Source: Hydrogenovibrio sp. JE_KL2
GTDB lineage: Bacteria > Pseudomonadota > Gammaproteobacteria > Thiomicrospirales > Thiomicrospiraceae
Reading direction: 5' to 3'
NCBI RefSeq assembly: GCF_009296185.1
Contig: NZ_WBJR01000002.1
Location: forward strand, 326,515 to 390,514
Length of the DNA: 64,000 bases
In this document: in pieces, positions 27,765-37,072 of the stretch
Layout: each line of letters begins with the position of its first letter
Position numbering within the stretch: the stretch's first letter is position 1
Notes under the pieces: model-generated
Told to the model about the DNA's origin: nothing
What the model saw: only the letters and a program-made list of their open reading frames with translations
The model's database searches: none
Position numbers and translations under genes: made by a program

Positions 27765-29852
27765 ATGCAACATTCTGGAGTTTTAACCAATCCTCTGTTA
27801 TCGATCGAAGGGTTACCTCAATTCAACGCGTTTCATGTGGAACACATCAAGCCGGCGGTAGACACGCTTCTAAAGGAGAACTTGGCAACCGTTGACGCGT
27901 TGGTGAATATGACCGAGACCCCAACCTGGCAGAATTTTGTCGAGCCTTTGGAGGCATTGAGTAATCGTCTGGAACGCGTTTGGGGGCCGGTGAGCCACTT
28001 GGATGCGGTGAAGAACAACGACGCCTGGCATGAAGCCTATAACGAATGTCTGGCACCCATCACCGACTACTATGCGCAAATGGGGCAAAACAAAGGATTA
28101 TTTGATAAATTCGAGACACTTGCTCAATCTGAAGAGTACAAAGACTATTCCTTGGCGCAGAAAAAGGTAGTGGAAAACGCATTGCGTGATTTCCGGTTGT
28201 CCGGCATTGATTTACCGCCGGAAAAGCAACAGGAATACAAAACCATTTCGCAGAAGCTTTCTCAGTTGAGTAGCCAGTTCAGCAATAATGTCTTGAAAAG
28301 TACCCAAGCTTGGTCAAAGCATATTAGCGATGAATCCGATTTGTCCGGTTTGCCTGAAACATCCATGGGGTTATTGAAGCAGTTGGCGCAACAACGCAGT
28401 GAGAAAGACGGTAAGGACTATTCCGGTTGGATGGTGACATTGGATTTTCCTTCCTATTTGGCGGTGATGACCTATGCCGATAATCGCTCTTTGAGAGAAG
28501 AGGTTTATCGTGCTTTTGCAACGCGTGCTTCAGAATTGGCGGATGATCCTCAATATGATAATTCCGCTTTGATCCGTGAGATTCTAGCGTTAAGACACCA
28601 AAAATCTCAGTTGCTTGGTTTTGAGCATTTTGGCGAATTGTCGCTGGCGACCAAAATGGCGGAGTTGAGTGAGCAGGTGACGGGCTTTATCCGTGATTTG
28701 GCAAAACAGTCCAAACAACAAGCAGAAGTTGAGCTGGCGAAGTTGAAGATTTTCGCAGAAGAGCTTGACCCCAACCTGGCAGATTTTCAGCCTTGGGATG
28801 TTAGCTATTATTCCGAGAAATATAAGAACGAAACCCTGTCTTTATCGCAAGAAGCACTCAGACCTTATTTCCCGGTGGAAACGGTATTGAAAGGCTTGTT
28901 TGAAATCACCGAGACGTTATTCGGGGTAAAAGTCCAGCTGAAGGAAGGCGTAAAAACTTGGCACCCAGATGTTCGTTTCTATGAGGTGATGGAAGGCGAT
29001 AAGCCGGTAGCAGCTTTCTATTTAGACTTGTATGCGCGTGAAAATAAACGTGGCGGCGCCTGGATGGATTCGGCAATTAGCCGTTGGAAAACCCCTTCAG
29101 GGGCGATTCAAACACCGGTCGCTTATTTGGTGTGTAATTTTACGCCGCCAGTCGGTGATAAACCTGCTTGTCTGACGCATGACGAAGTCACAACGCTCTT
29201 CCATGAATTCGGCCATGGTTTGCATCACATGTTGACGGAAATGAGCCACTTTGATATTTCCGGCATTAACGGTGTGCCATGGGATGCGGTTGAGTTGCCG
29301 TCTCAGTTTATGGAGAACTTCTGCTGGCATCGTGAAAGTTTAGATCTGATGACTTCCCATGTGGAAACGGGGGCGCATTTGCCGGATGATTTATTGCATG
29401 CCTTGCAGAAAAGCCGAGGGTTCCAATCGGCGATGATGATGTTACGTCAGTTGGAATTCAGCCTGTTCGATTTCATCGCACACACCGATTATGATCCGAG
29501 TGAACCGAAGGAAATCCTACAACTGGCGCAGGAAATCCGTGATGAAATCGCCGTGATTCAACCGCCGGAATATAACCGTTTTGCTCAGAGTTTCAGTCAT
29601 ATTTTTGCAGGCGGCTATGCAGCGGGTTACTTCAGTTACAAGTGGGCAGAGGTGTTGTCCTCCGATGCATTTGGTCTGTTTGAGGAGCAAGGCATTCTTA
29701 ATCCTAATACCGGTGCTAAGTTCAAGAACACGATTTTGGCAGCCGGCGGTTCAGTTCATCCAATGACGTTATTCAAGAACTTCCGCGGCCGTGAGCCGAG
29801 TGTTGAAGCTTTGCTAAGACATTCAGGAATAGATACGGATAACGCTGCTTAG
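27765..29852 (+). CDS. prlC: Oligopeptidase A (M3 metallopeptidase)
   Basis: A 695-residue cytoplasmic zinc peptidase. The active site HEFGHGLHH (HExxH) lies near residue 482, with the third ligand in the downstream ENFCWHRE region. The size and the N-terminal start (NPLLSIEGLPQFNAF) fit oligopeptidase A, which degrades peptides and cleaved signal peptides. The coding region contains two copies of the dispersed 19-bp motif, at 27919 and 28769, read as different peptides (TPTWQNF and PNLADF). The first part of the reading frame overlaps spurious frames only. Confidence 0.94.
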   Translation: MQHSGVLTNPLLSIEGLPQFNAFHVEHIKPAVDTLLKENLATVDALVNMTETPTWQNFVEPLEALSNRLERVWGPVSHLDAVKNNDAWHEAYNECLAPITDYYAQMGQNKGLFDKFETLAQSEEYKDYSLAQKKVVENALRDFRLSGIDLPPEKQQEYKTISQKLSQLSSQFSNNVLKSTQAWSKHISDESDLSGLPETSMGLLKQLAQQRSEKDGKDYSGWMVTLDFPSYLAVMTYADNRSLREEVYRAFATRASELADDPQYDNSALIREILALRHQKSQLLGFEHFGELSLATKMAELSEQVTGFIRDLAKQSKQQAEVELAKLKIFAEELDPNLADFQPWDVSYYSEKYKNETLSLSQEALRPYFPVETVLKGLFEITETLFGVKVQLKEGVKTWHPDVRFYEVMEGDKPVAAFYLDLYARENKRGGAWMDSAISRWKTPSGAIQTPVAYLVCNFTPPVGDKPACLTHDEVTTLFHEFGHGLHHMLTEMSHFDISGINGVPWDAVELPSQFMENFCWHRESLDLMTSHVETGAHLPDDLLHALQKSRGFQSAMMMLRQLEFSLFDFIAHTDYDPSEPKEILQLAQEIRDEIAVIQPPEYNRFAQSFSHIFAGGYAAGYFSYKWAEVLSSDAFGLFEEQGILNPNTGAKFKNTILAAGGSVHPMTLFKNFRGREPSVEALLRHSGIDTDNAA
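27919..27938 (-). repeat. Dispersed motif, copy 3 (inside prlC)
   Basis: On the minus strand it reads AAAATTCTGCCAGGTTGGGG, the consensus with one extra T. It lies inside the oligopeptidase A gene in the frame giving Thr-Pro-Thr-Trp-Gln-Asn-Phe. Confidence 0.7.
28769..28787 (-). repeat. Dispersed 19-bp motif, copy 4 (inside prlC)
   Basis: An exact copy of the consensus on the minus strand, inside the same gene as copy 3 but 850 bases later and in a different reading frame, giving Asp-Pro-Asn-Leu-Ala-Asp-Phe. Confidence 0.85.
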
Positions 29853-29863
29853 GTGATGGGGAA

Positions 29864-30865
29864 TTAGAATCCCCAATGGAAGTTTAAGCTGGAATAACGG
29901 AAACGTTTTTCCGGCTGATCGTCATAATACTGCGGTGTCGATTTGGTGCTGTAGTTCATGCTGAATTGGTTATAGGTAAAGCCGATGCCCACATCGAATA
30001 GTGGCCAAAAATTTCGTCTTCGGACGATGGGCCTATCGTCAGTGAATAAACGACCATCGGTTAAGAGATTATAGATTTCGTAATCAATATTGACGGTGGA
30101 GTAAACGAACCAACCCCATCCTTTGTTGAATTTGATGGTGTTGAGTTGGTTGTCGAAAAAATTCGGAGCGCAATTATCAGCGTAGTTGATGCCTAAACCA
30201 GCCCCTACATTGGTGCTAAAATTCCCTAGTTGACCACTCACGGTATAAAAACTTTGAAAGCCTTTCCCGGTGAGATTATCAATGTCATTCTGCAAACTGA
30301 CATGTAAGTTGATAGTTGGTTGGTTTGGGTATTGATGGTCCCAGCCTTTTTCATTGCGGTTACCAATGAGTTTATGCACACCATTCTGGATTTCTTCACC
30401 ACCACTACCTGGCCCGATCCAGCCCAAGTTCAGTTCCATGCCTAATTGTTGACCTTGATAGGCTTCTATATGACGAAAGTTAATATAGCTCCAACCCGTA
30501 TTGGCAAGGGGTTTGACTTGTGAGTCATTGTCAATTCTTAAAGTATAGATCTCCGTTGCGAGCATGAACTGATCCATTTGATCTGTTTTAGGGGAGAGAC
30601 TACTGTGCAAGGGTTTGAACAATGGATTGAACAACCACTCGTTGAAATCCATTTTTTGTTCTGTCCAGATAAGATGGGAACCGGCGGTATATTCGCTATC
30701 TGTTCCGAAAAGAATATCGTTATCTAAATTGAAGATGAATTGACTGGATTGGTCGTTGGCGAGTGGCCCGGCATAGCTTGTTGCGCTAGACATGCTTAAC
30801 CCTAGTGCCAGTAAGCTCTTAGCCATGAGGGAAAATACAACGCGATGCCGAATGCGAATAACCAT
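29864..30865 (-). CDS. LpxR-like lipid A 3'-O-deacylase family protein
   Basis: A 333-residue protein with a signal peptide (cleavage after TSYA near residue 32) and an outer-membrane barrel pattern ending in Trp-Gly-Phe. It has the DUF2219/LpxR motifs: NLDNDILFGTDSEYTAGS near residue 46, LGWIGPGSGG near 148, and HKLIGNRNEKGWDHQ near 164, whose His fits the catalytic His of LpxR. LpxR removes the 3'-acyloxyacyl chain from lipid A at the outer membrane. It is convergent with prlC, with 11 bases between the stops. A start a little downstream (MAKSLLALG) is an alternative. Confidence 0.85.
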   Translation of the reverse strand: MVIRIRHRVVFSLMAKSLLALGLSMSSATSYAGPLANDQSSQFIFNLDNDILFGTDSEYTAGSHLIWTEQKMDFNEWLFNPLFKPLHSSLSPKTDQMDQFMLATEIYTLRIDNDSQVKPLANTGWSYINFRHIEAYQGQQLGMELNLGWIGPGSGGEEIQNGVHKLIGNRNEKGWDHQYPNQPTINLHVSLQNDIDNLTGKGFQSFYTVSGQLGNFSTNVGAGLGINYADNCAPNFFDNQLNTIKFNKGWGWFVYSTVNIDYEIYNLLTDGRLFTDDRPIVRRRNFWPLFDVGIGFTYNQFSMNYSTKSTPQYYDDQPEKRFRYSSLNFHWGF

Positions 30866-31114
30866 GCAAAATAAATTGTTTTCTATAAAGTGTAATGAAT
30901 ATTATATTTTTTGTGTTTAAAAATCACCTAATTTTACTTATGGCCTACCATTATCAAAATGATTTGCCCCATAAATAAGAATGAACCTGCTGATAAATCA
31001 ACTTGTTATAATCCGCCGTCGGCCTAGGCAATTCACTAGGGGTTTTGTTAAAAGTCGATTAAACTTACGGTTTCTGATGAAATTTACACACTGGTTTTAC
31101 CAAGGTTAGATGTT
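30866..31114. promoter_or_regulatory. Divergent region between lpxR-like and lplT-like genes
   Basis: This 249-base region is AT-rich on its left side. A perfect TATAAT lies at 31007-31012 on the plus strand without a good -35 box, giving a possible leader of about 100 bases for the lplT-like gene. A short inverted repeat CCTAG/CTAGG (31023-31027 and 31036-31040) followed by GGGGTTTTG lies in that leader. No open frame is present. Confidence 0.35.
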
Positions 31115-32407
31115 GTGACACGGTCATTCTTTTTCGAAAAACGATTTTTCCCACTCTTTTGTGTCCAATTTTTTGGCGCCTTCAATGATAATGTCTTCAA
31201 GAATGCCTTGGTGATGCTTATCACTTTCAAGTTAGCAAAAACGCCGAATGAAGCAGGCTTGCTCATCACGCTTGCAGCGGGTTTATTCATCTTACCGTTT
31301 TTTCTGTTTTCCGCATTTGCCGGTCAGTTGGCCGACAGTCATGACAAGGTAGTTTTGATTCGAAAAATCAAACTGGCTGAAGTCCTGATCATGCTCACCG
31401 CCGCCTTCGCCTTCTGGACTCAAGACGTTCACCTATTATTGGGCGTTCTGTTTTTTATGGGTGCGCAATCCGCATTTTTCGGGCCGATAAAATATGCCAT
31501 CCTGCCTGAATATTTGTCGGAATCAGAGCTGTTGAAAGGAAATGGCTGGTTTAGTGGTTCAACGTTTATCGCTATCCTGTTGGGAACATTATTCGGTGGT
31601 TGGATGGTTTTGACTGATAGTGGGCTCGAGTGGGTCTCGCTTGCCGTTATTTTGATTGCGTTGGCAGGTTATCTTGTTAGTTTGAAGGTGCCGTCACTTG
31701 ATGAACAACCCGAAGCAGTGCGTTTGGAGTGGAACTTTTTTAAGGCCATCGGGCAAGAAATTGGCCATGCTCGTCAGTACCCGCAGGCCTTTTTTGCCGT
31801 ATTGGCGATTTCCTGGTTTTGGTTTCTGGGCGCAACCTATTTAAGTCAGATGCCGGTGTTGGTGAAAGAAATCCTTGGTGCCAACGATTCGGTGGTGTTG
31901 TTATTTTTGACGCTATTTTCGGTTGGCATCGGGCTGGGTGCCTGGTTGGTGAATCAGCTGAAGTTGGCAGTCCATAGCATTCGTCAACTGCGTTGGTTGG
32001 TGCTACCCTTGCTGGGCATCACGCTGGTGATGCTGTTGTCCAATGTCCTGATGCAATCCTCACCACATCAGAACGATTTACTGACGTTACCGCAATTCTT
32101 AAGCAATCCGCGCCATGATGTTATTCTTGGGCTGATGGGTTTGATTGCCATGTTGGGCGGTACCTATATCGTTCCGCTTTATACGTTGTTACAGATTCAA
32201 ACGCCGGAAGGCAAGCGTTCGCGAATGGTGGCCGCCAATAATATTCTCAATGCGATTTTTATGGTGGCATCCTCCTTGTGGATCATGTTGCTCTATGCTT
32301 ATGACTGGTCTTTGGTGTCAATTCTGATGACCATAGCGGCGTTAAATTTGGTTGCCGCAGCTTGGGTGTCATGGCGTTCAAAAAAATTGATTGTAGAAGC
32401 ATCCTGA
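31115..32407 (+). CDS. MFS transporter, LplT-like lysophospholipid transporter
   Basis: A 430-residue MFS protein with about 12 helices. Its start, FFPLFCVQFFGAFNDNVFKNALVML, and the GQLADSHDKVVLIRKIKLAE loop are typical of LplT and related permeases. LplT flips lysophospholipids inward so that Aas can reacylate them. The next gene encodes an Aas-like protein, which supports this role. The start is a GTG with an AAGG site eight bases upstream; no in-frame ATG lies nearby. Confidence 0.85.
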   Translation: MTRSFFFEKRFFPLFCVQFFGAFNDNVFKNALVMLITFKLAKTPNEAGLLITLAAGLFILPFFLFSAFAGQLADSHDKVVLIRKIKLAEVLIMLTAAFAFWTQDVHLLLGVLFFMGAQSAFFGPIKYAILPEYLSESELLKGNGWFSGSTFIAILLGTLFGGWMVLTDSGLEWVSLAVILIALAGYLVSLKVPSLDEQPEAVRLEWNFFKAIGQEIGHARQYPQAFFAVLAISWFWFLGATYLSQMPVLVKEILGANDSVVLLFLTLFSVGIGLGAWLVNQLKLAVHSIRQLRWLVLPLLGITLVMLLSNVLMQSSPHQNDLLTLPQFLSNPRHDVILGLMGLIAMLGGTYIVPLYTLLQIQTPEGKRSRMVAANNILNAIFMVASSLWIMLLYAYDWSLVSILMTIAALNLVAAAWVSWRSKKLIVEAS

Positions 32408-32462
32408 TGGATGACTTTAATAAAAATAAAAAATTGGTGTAAACGGAAATAGGAAAATATAA

Positions 32463-34628
32463 ATGAAGTTGCTGGTTAAATTGCTTCTTTTGGTGTTCTT
32501 TCGCGTCAAGGTAAAGGGGCTAGAGAATTATCAGACTCTGGATAAGAGTGGTGAACCGATGCTGATTATCGCCAACCATACCTCTTTGTTGGATGGCTTA
32601 TTGATAGCCAGTTTCCTGCCGGGAAAAACGGCCTTCATGATTGCCGAAGAACACACCAAAAAATGGTACGAGCGATTTCTGTTGAGCTTCGTCGACCACT
32701 TTAAAGTCGAATTTCATAATCCCTATGCCACCAAACGCGTTATTCATGAGTTGAAAAACGGCACACACTGCATGATTTTCCCGGAAGGACGTATCACCAC
32801 TACCGGTAGCTTGATGAAGGTCTATGAAGGTACCGCAATGGTCGCTACCAAGGCCAATGCAACGATCTTGCCGATTCATATTTCCGGTGCAGATAAAAGT
32901 AAGCTGTCCTATTTGGACGGTCGGCATTTTGCCTATGTGAAACGTCAGTGGTTTCCGAAAATTCAGCTGGCAATCCAGCCCGGCGTCAAGCTGGAGCTTC
33001 CAAAAGGCTACAAAGGCTCCCGGAAACACGAATATTTCAAAGACCGCATTTTCAATATTTTGAAAGATGCCAGTTTCCACGGACAATTTGAACCGCAGTC
33101 CCTCTTTAAGGCATTGGTGAACGCCCGAAATACTTACGATGCCTCCGAAATCTGCCTAGAGGATTTTAACCAGAGCACCCTGACGCTGAAGAAACTGCTC
33201 GCCGCTAGCAGAGTGCTCGGGAAGAAATTACACGAGCATTTAGGCGAACAAAAACGTGTCGGAATACTGTTGCCGAATGTTGTCGGGTTGCCGACCACCT
33301 TTTTTGCCTTGCAGGCCTATGCACATGTTCCGGCGATGTTGAATTTTACCTCTGGGCTCGGCCCCATCAAGTCGGCTTGCGAAACGGCGGAGTTAAAGAC
33401 GGTCATCACTTCCCACAAGTTTGTCGAAGTCTTTCAATTAGCCCCTTTGGTTGAGAGTCTTTCAGATCAAATCACCTTCCTTTACCTGGAAGATATTCGT
33501 GGTGAAATCGGCTTAGCCGACAAATTGAGCCTGTTATGGAGTAATGCGAAATCCTTGCCGGGCTATGCGCTGGATCACGAAGAAGAAGCGGCGGTGTTGT
33601 TCACTTCCGGTTCGGAAGGTGCGCCGAAGGGTGTGGTGTTGTCGCATAAGAACATCATCAGCAATGTCGAGCAGATTTCCGCGGTACTGACGCTATTGCC
33701 GGGTGAGAAAATCTTCAACGCTTTGCCGACCTTTCATAGTTTTGGGTTGACGGCAGGCACGATTTGGCCGGTACTAAAGGGCGCCAGTGTCTTTATGTAC
33801 CCGTCGCCGTTGCATTACGCGGTGATTCCGGAAATGGTCTATCAGTTGAACGCCAAGTTCCTGTTTGCGACCGATACCTTCTTCAATGGATATGCGAAAA
33901 AAGCCGATCCGTATGATTTTTACAGCATTCGTGCTTTGGTTGCTGGTGCCGAGAAATTGCGTCCGGAAACGCTTCAGCTGTATCTGGATAAATTCCATAT
34001 CCCCATTTTCGAAGGTTATGGTGTAACGGAAACCGCGCCGGTAGTAGCGGTCAACGTCCCGCAAAAATTCAAACATGGCACTATCGGGCAGCTGGTGCCG
34101 GGCATCGAGTATCGCTTGGATCCGGTTGAGGGGATCGAGCATGGTGGGCGTTTGGTGGTGAAAGGCCCCAATATCATGAAAGGCTACCTGTTGCCGGATC
34201 AACCCGGGAAACTGATTGAACCCAAAGATGGCTGGCACGATACCGGAGACATCGCCGACATTGATGAAGACGGTTTTGTCTCCATCAAAGGTCGAGCCAA
34301 ACGTTTTGCGAAAATTGGTGGCGAGATGATCTCACTGGCAGCGGTGGAAAACTATATCAACCGTGCCAGCCCGGAGGGGCATCATGTAGTGGTCGCCGTG
34401 GCGGATTTAAGAAAAGGCGAGCAGTTGATTTTGGTCACCAACGACGAAAGTTTAAGTCGTCATACCGTAAAAGAAGCGGCTCGCGCGGCGGAAGTGGCTG
34501 AGATCATGATTCCGAAAACGGTTATTTTGGTGGAAGAAATTCCGGTGATGGGCACTGGAAAAACCAACTATCCTGAAGTGCAGAAAATTGCCGACGGCCA
34601 TTTCGACAATGCCGACACTAACGAGTAA
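32463..34628 (+). CDS. aas: Aas-like bifunctional acyltransferase / acyl-ACP synthetase
   Basis: A 721-residue two-domain enzyme. The N-terminal acyltransferase (about 1-190) has the NHTSLLDG catalytic motif and FPEGRIT. The C-terminal AMP-binding synthetase has LFTSGSEGAPKGVVLSHKN near residue 378, GYGVTETAPVVAVN, and the GWHDTGDIADIDEDGF segment. Aas activates fatty acids onto ACP and reacylates 2-acyl-lysophospholipids, mainly lysophosphatidylethanolamine. It forms a unit with the LplT-like gene upstream (55 bases apart), as in E. coli where lplT and aas are adjacent. A CPBP protease gene follows. Confidence 0.9.
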   Translation: MKLLVKLLLLVFFRVKVKGLENYQTLDKSGEPMLIIANHTSLLDGLLIASFLPGKTAFMIAEEHTKKWYERFLLSFVDHFKVEFHNPYATKRVIHELKNGTHCMIFPEGRITTTGSLMKVYEGTAMVATKANATILPIHISGADKSKLSYLDGRHFAYVKRQWFPKIQLAIQPGVKLELPKGYKGSRKHEYFKDRIFNILKDASFHGQFEPQSLFKALVNARNTYDASEICLEDFNQSTLTLKKLLAASRVLGKKLHEHLGEQKRVGILLPNVVGLPTTFFALQAYAHVPAMLNFTSGLGPIKSACETAELKTVITSHKFVEVFQLAPLVESLSDQITFLYLEDIRGEIGLADKLSLLWSNAKSLPGYALDHEEEAAVLFTSGSEGAPKGVVLSHKNIISNVEQISAVLTLLPGEKIFNALPTFHSFGLTAGTIWPVLKGASVFMYPSPLHYAVIPEMVYQLNAKFLFATDTFFNGYAKKADPYDFYSIRALVAGAEKLRPETLQLYLDKFHIPIFEGYGVTETAPVVAVNVPQKFKHGTIGQLVPGIEYRLDPVEGIEHGGRLVVKGPNIMKGYLLPDQPGKLIEPKDGWHDTGDIADIDEDGFVSIKGRAKRFAKIGGEMISLAAVENYINRASPEGHHVVVAVADLRKGEQLILVTNDESLSRHTVKEAARAAEVAEIMIPKTVILVEEIPVMGTGKTNYPEVQKIADGHFDNADTNE

Positions 34629-34661
34629 CTTATCATCAGTAGGTCTATGGAAGGAAAGAAC

Positions 34662-35246
34662 ATGATTCAAAAAACACTGAATGCGAAGAACATTTTTGCG
34701 TTGTTGTTTATCGTTTTAATCATTACCAAGCTACACGCGTTTGAAGCCATCAAGCTAGACAGTCACTTTATCGGTCACCCGATTATCATCAACTGGCCGT
34801 TGATTCTGACGGTTTTCGTGATTGCCGCCGGAGCGATTTTTGTGCGCAGAGGTTCCAATGATTGCTGGTTTATCGCGTTGAATTTTGTCGGCTTGATTCT
34901 GGTTTCCATTGTTTTGGAATGGTATCAACCGGGGTTGGGTATCGGCATTTTCATGTTGATGCTATCCACCGCTGTGGCGGAAGAGTTGATTGTACGATAC
35001 GCATTCTTTGAGTTACTGTGGCCGCGTTTTAAGCCTGCGATGATTGTGTTGCTGAGTGCGCTGTTATTTATGGGTATCCACACCAATATCTACACACAAT
35101 TCGAGTCATCATTGTCGGTCTTCCTTTTTGGATTGGTATTGGGTGCCATTTATGCCCAGTTCAAGCAAAAAGACCAGACGATCAAAGGGATTGCGCTGGT
35201 TTCCTGGTTGCACCTTGGCGCTTTGTTGTTGGATATTTATCTTTGA
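34662..35246 (+). CDS. CPBP (CAAX/Abi) family intramembrane protease
   Basis: A 194-residue membrane protein with about six helices. The first family motif, EExxxR, is AEELIVRYAFFE; later motifs include a His in GIHTNIY and another in SWLHLGALLLD. These residues bind the metal in CPBP glutamic/metallo proteases. Bacterial members act in processing or immunity of peptides; the substrate here is unknown. The start at 34662 has a good GGAAAG site; an ATG at 34647 would add five residues. The stop codon sits in a 14-base tandem duplication (35233-35260). Confidence 0.8.
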   Translation: MIQKTLNAKNIFALLFIVLIITKLHAFEAIKLDSHFIGHPIIINWPLILTVFVIAAGAIFVRRGSNDCWFIALNFVGLILVSIVLEWYQPGLGIGIFMLMLSTAVAEELIVRYAFFELLWPRFKPAMIVLLSALLFMGIHTNIYTQFESSLSVFLFGLVLGAIYAQFKQKDQTIKGIALVSWLHLGALLLDIYL

Positions 35247-35260
35247 ATATTTATCTCTGA
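35233..35260 (+). repeat. 14-bp tandem duplication at a stop codon
   Basis: ATATTTATCTTTGA is followed directly by ATATTTATCTCTGA, one mismatch between units. The first unit ends in the TGA stop of the CPBP protease gene and the second ends in another TGA, just before the inverted pair of motif copies. Confidence 0.75.
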
Positions 35261-35278
35261 AAATCTGCCAGGTTGGGG
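35260..35278 (+). repeat. Dispersed 19-bp motif, copy 5 (left arm of an inverted pair)
   Basis: An exact 19-base consensus copy. It pairs with copy 6 in inverted orientation, 20 bases apart, between convergent genes. Confidence 0.9.
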
Positions 35279-35298
35279 GAGGGTTAATTTGTCCTTGA

Positions 35299-35317
35299 CC
35301 CCAACCTGGTAGATTTT
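35299..35317 (-). repeat. Dispersed 19-bp motif, copy 6 (right arm of an inverted pair)
   Basis: On the minus strand it reads AAAATCTACCAGGTTGGGG, one mismatch to the consensus and the same variant as copy 2. Confidence 0.9.
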
Positions 35318-35335
35318 ATCGATTGCCCGCATCTG

Positions 35336-37072
35336 TTATTCAGGGTAAATCGGGTCAAGCTGTCGACCTTCCTGCTGCTTCACCACTTTCGTTTTTTGTT
35401 TCTCTGATGCTTTCAATGCCTGACAGAAGCTTGGCAAAAGGGCGTCATCCAAAGCTTCCTGATGGAATAAATGCGCTTTTAAACGGTTAACCAGCGCCAT
35501 GTTTCCATTTATGGCAAGAAAGGCTTGCGCGTTGGCCGGAAACGCCTGAGACCATTGATTGAAGGCTTGGTAGGTTCCCTTTGCATTGCTTTCCGCACAG
35601 AGTGCACAGATACGTTCCAGACTTGGATGAAAGCGTTCAAAAGAGCTGGCGGATTGTCCTGTGCTATCTGTAGGCGTCATGGCATTTGTGGTAAAAGTTT
35701 TCTTCTGACGTTCACGCCAGTAAAGCATGGCAGTCAATAACCATAGCAAAGCAAACGCAGCGGTAAGCGCCGGCCATAGCCAAGCAATACCTGAAACTTT
35801 GCTGCTGGTTTCATGTGAAACTTGCTGATTGATTGGTTTGTTTGGCTGGTCCAACGGCGTTAGATTGGTCTGTGGTTTCAATGCTGGCAAGACATCCAGT
35901 GTTTTTGCCGGCAGGGTCGCTGTTTCCATTTTCTGGGTTTGGGTGTTCCACCAGTTGATGGTAATCGGCGGCAGGGTAATTTTGCCCGATTCTAAAGGTA
36001 CAATCGCCATCTTGACGGTTTTGGCGGAGTTGATGCCTGAGTCAACTTCCTGATCCGACAGTTTTGGGTCATCCGGATACACATGGAAACTGGCCTGGTC
36101 GTCCAGACTGATGTCCGGTAACTGAGATGACATGAGGTTTTGTGCCTGCAAATGGATGGTTCGCGTGATGGAGTCGCCGACACGAAGTGAGTTAGGCATC
36201 TGCCAGTCTTGTGTCAATGTCAGGTTTGGCGTGGGTAACCAGGTTTTGTCTTTAGGGTAATTGGCATTTTGCGGCATGACCGTTAGCGTAATCGCTTTGC
36301 TGTTGTTACGAATCATCTTGATGATGCCGCGATATTGCAGTCTGCCGTCGAACTGCTCGGGCGGGATGGTCAAAGTGCCGCTTTTTTGAGGATAAAACGC
36401 CCAGCTCCATTCATAGACTTCATAGCGTTGGCCATTGATGTCTTTTTGATAATTGACCTGATTTTTGAGTTGTTTATTGATCGCGTCTTTGAAAATAGGG
36501 GGACGAATGCTACCGTCGATAAAACGCCCCAGATGGTAATATTTCAGGGTGTAGATGACCTGTTGTTGGACATAAGCCTTGTGGGTGCTGATGGAAGACT
36601 CCAGAAAACTCACGCCTTGTTTGCCAGCTTGTGTCATGGGCGAAACGAAAAGTTTATAAGGCTGGCTATCAATGCCATCCACTGTCAAAGGCGGAACCAT
36701 CAGTTCACCGATTTGTTTCGGTGTGATACTGATATCCCAGCGTGTCAGCGCCTGATAGTTGCCGTTGACGATACTCACATTCGTCGAGCGTTGGGTGCCT
36801 AACACCTTGAACTGATCTTTTAGCGGCGATAAATCCAGATCATCAAAGGTCTGAAAATTGGTTTGCACCACCAAATTAATCACATCACCCATTTCCACCT
36901 TTTGGCGGTCAGTCGAGACGGAAAGCGTTTTGTCCGCCGCATAGGCATTCAGCGTGAACAGTGTCATTAAAACCGCGACCACCAGTAACATTCTGGCAGT
37001 CATGTTCGAGTAAGGTTGCACAAATCTCATTGTCATCGTTTCACCATTTGTCTCATTATTGATTTTCACCAT
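35336..37072 (-). CDS. batD: BatD-family protein (Bat cluster 1)
   Basis: A 578-residue protein. A signal-like helix (MLLVVAVLMTLFTLNAYA) is preceded by about 27 residues, so the start may be internal, for example the Met-Thr-Met-Arg at 37036. A long periplasmic part with repeated beta domains (VEMGDVINLVVQTNF, GELMVPPLTVDG) is followed by a membrane helix near residue 440 and a cytoplasmic tail. This is the oxygen-tolerance/BatD pattern. The ATG overlaps the stop of batBC by seven bases. BatD is thought to act with the vWA proteins at the membrane; its mechanism is unknown. Confidence 0.85.
   Translation of the reverse strand: MVKINNETNGETMTMRFVQPYSNMTARMLLVVAVLMTLFTLNAYAADKTLSVSTDRQKVEMGDVINLVVQTNFQTFDDLDLSPLKDQFKVLGTQRSTNVSIVNGNYQALTRWDISITPKQIGELMVPPLTVDGIDSQPYKLFVSPMTQAGKQGVSFLESSISTHKAYVQQQVIYTLKYYHLGRFIDGSIRPPIFKDAINKQLKNQVNYQKDINGQRYEVYEWSWAFYPQKSGTLTIPPEQFDGRLQYRGIIKMIRNNSKAITLTVMPQNANYPKDKTWLPTPNLTLTQDWQMPNSLRVGDSITRTIHLQAQNLMSSQLPDISLDDQASFHVYPDDPKLSDQEVDSGINSAKTVKMAIVPLESGKITLPPITINWWNTQTQKMETATLPAKTLDVLPALKPQTNLTPLDQPNKPINQQVSHETSSKVSGIAWLWPALTAAFALLWLLTAMLYWRERQKKTFTTNAMTPTDSTGQSASSFERFHPSLERICALCAESNAKGTYQAFNQWSQAFPANAQAFLAINGNMALVNRLKAHLFHQEALDDALLPSFCQALKASEKQKTKVVKQQEGRQLDPIYPE

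Larger units (their letters stand above)
35260..35317. terminator. Inverted motif pair, possible bidirectional terminator
   Basis: Copies 5 and 6 are reverse complements at 18 of 19 positions and could form a long hairpin with a 20-base loop. The 3' arm ends in GATTTTA on the plus strand and the other arm gives the same on the minus strand. It lies between the convergent CPBP and batD genes, where a two-way terminator would be expected. This is an inference from position and pairing. Confidence 0.6.

Noticed and set aside
29858..29874. Hairpin GGGGA/TCCCC between prlC and the lpxR-like gene as a terminator
   Set aside because: Only five pairs with a seven-base loop and no T-run on either strand.
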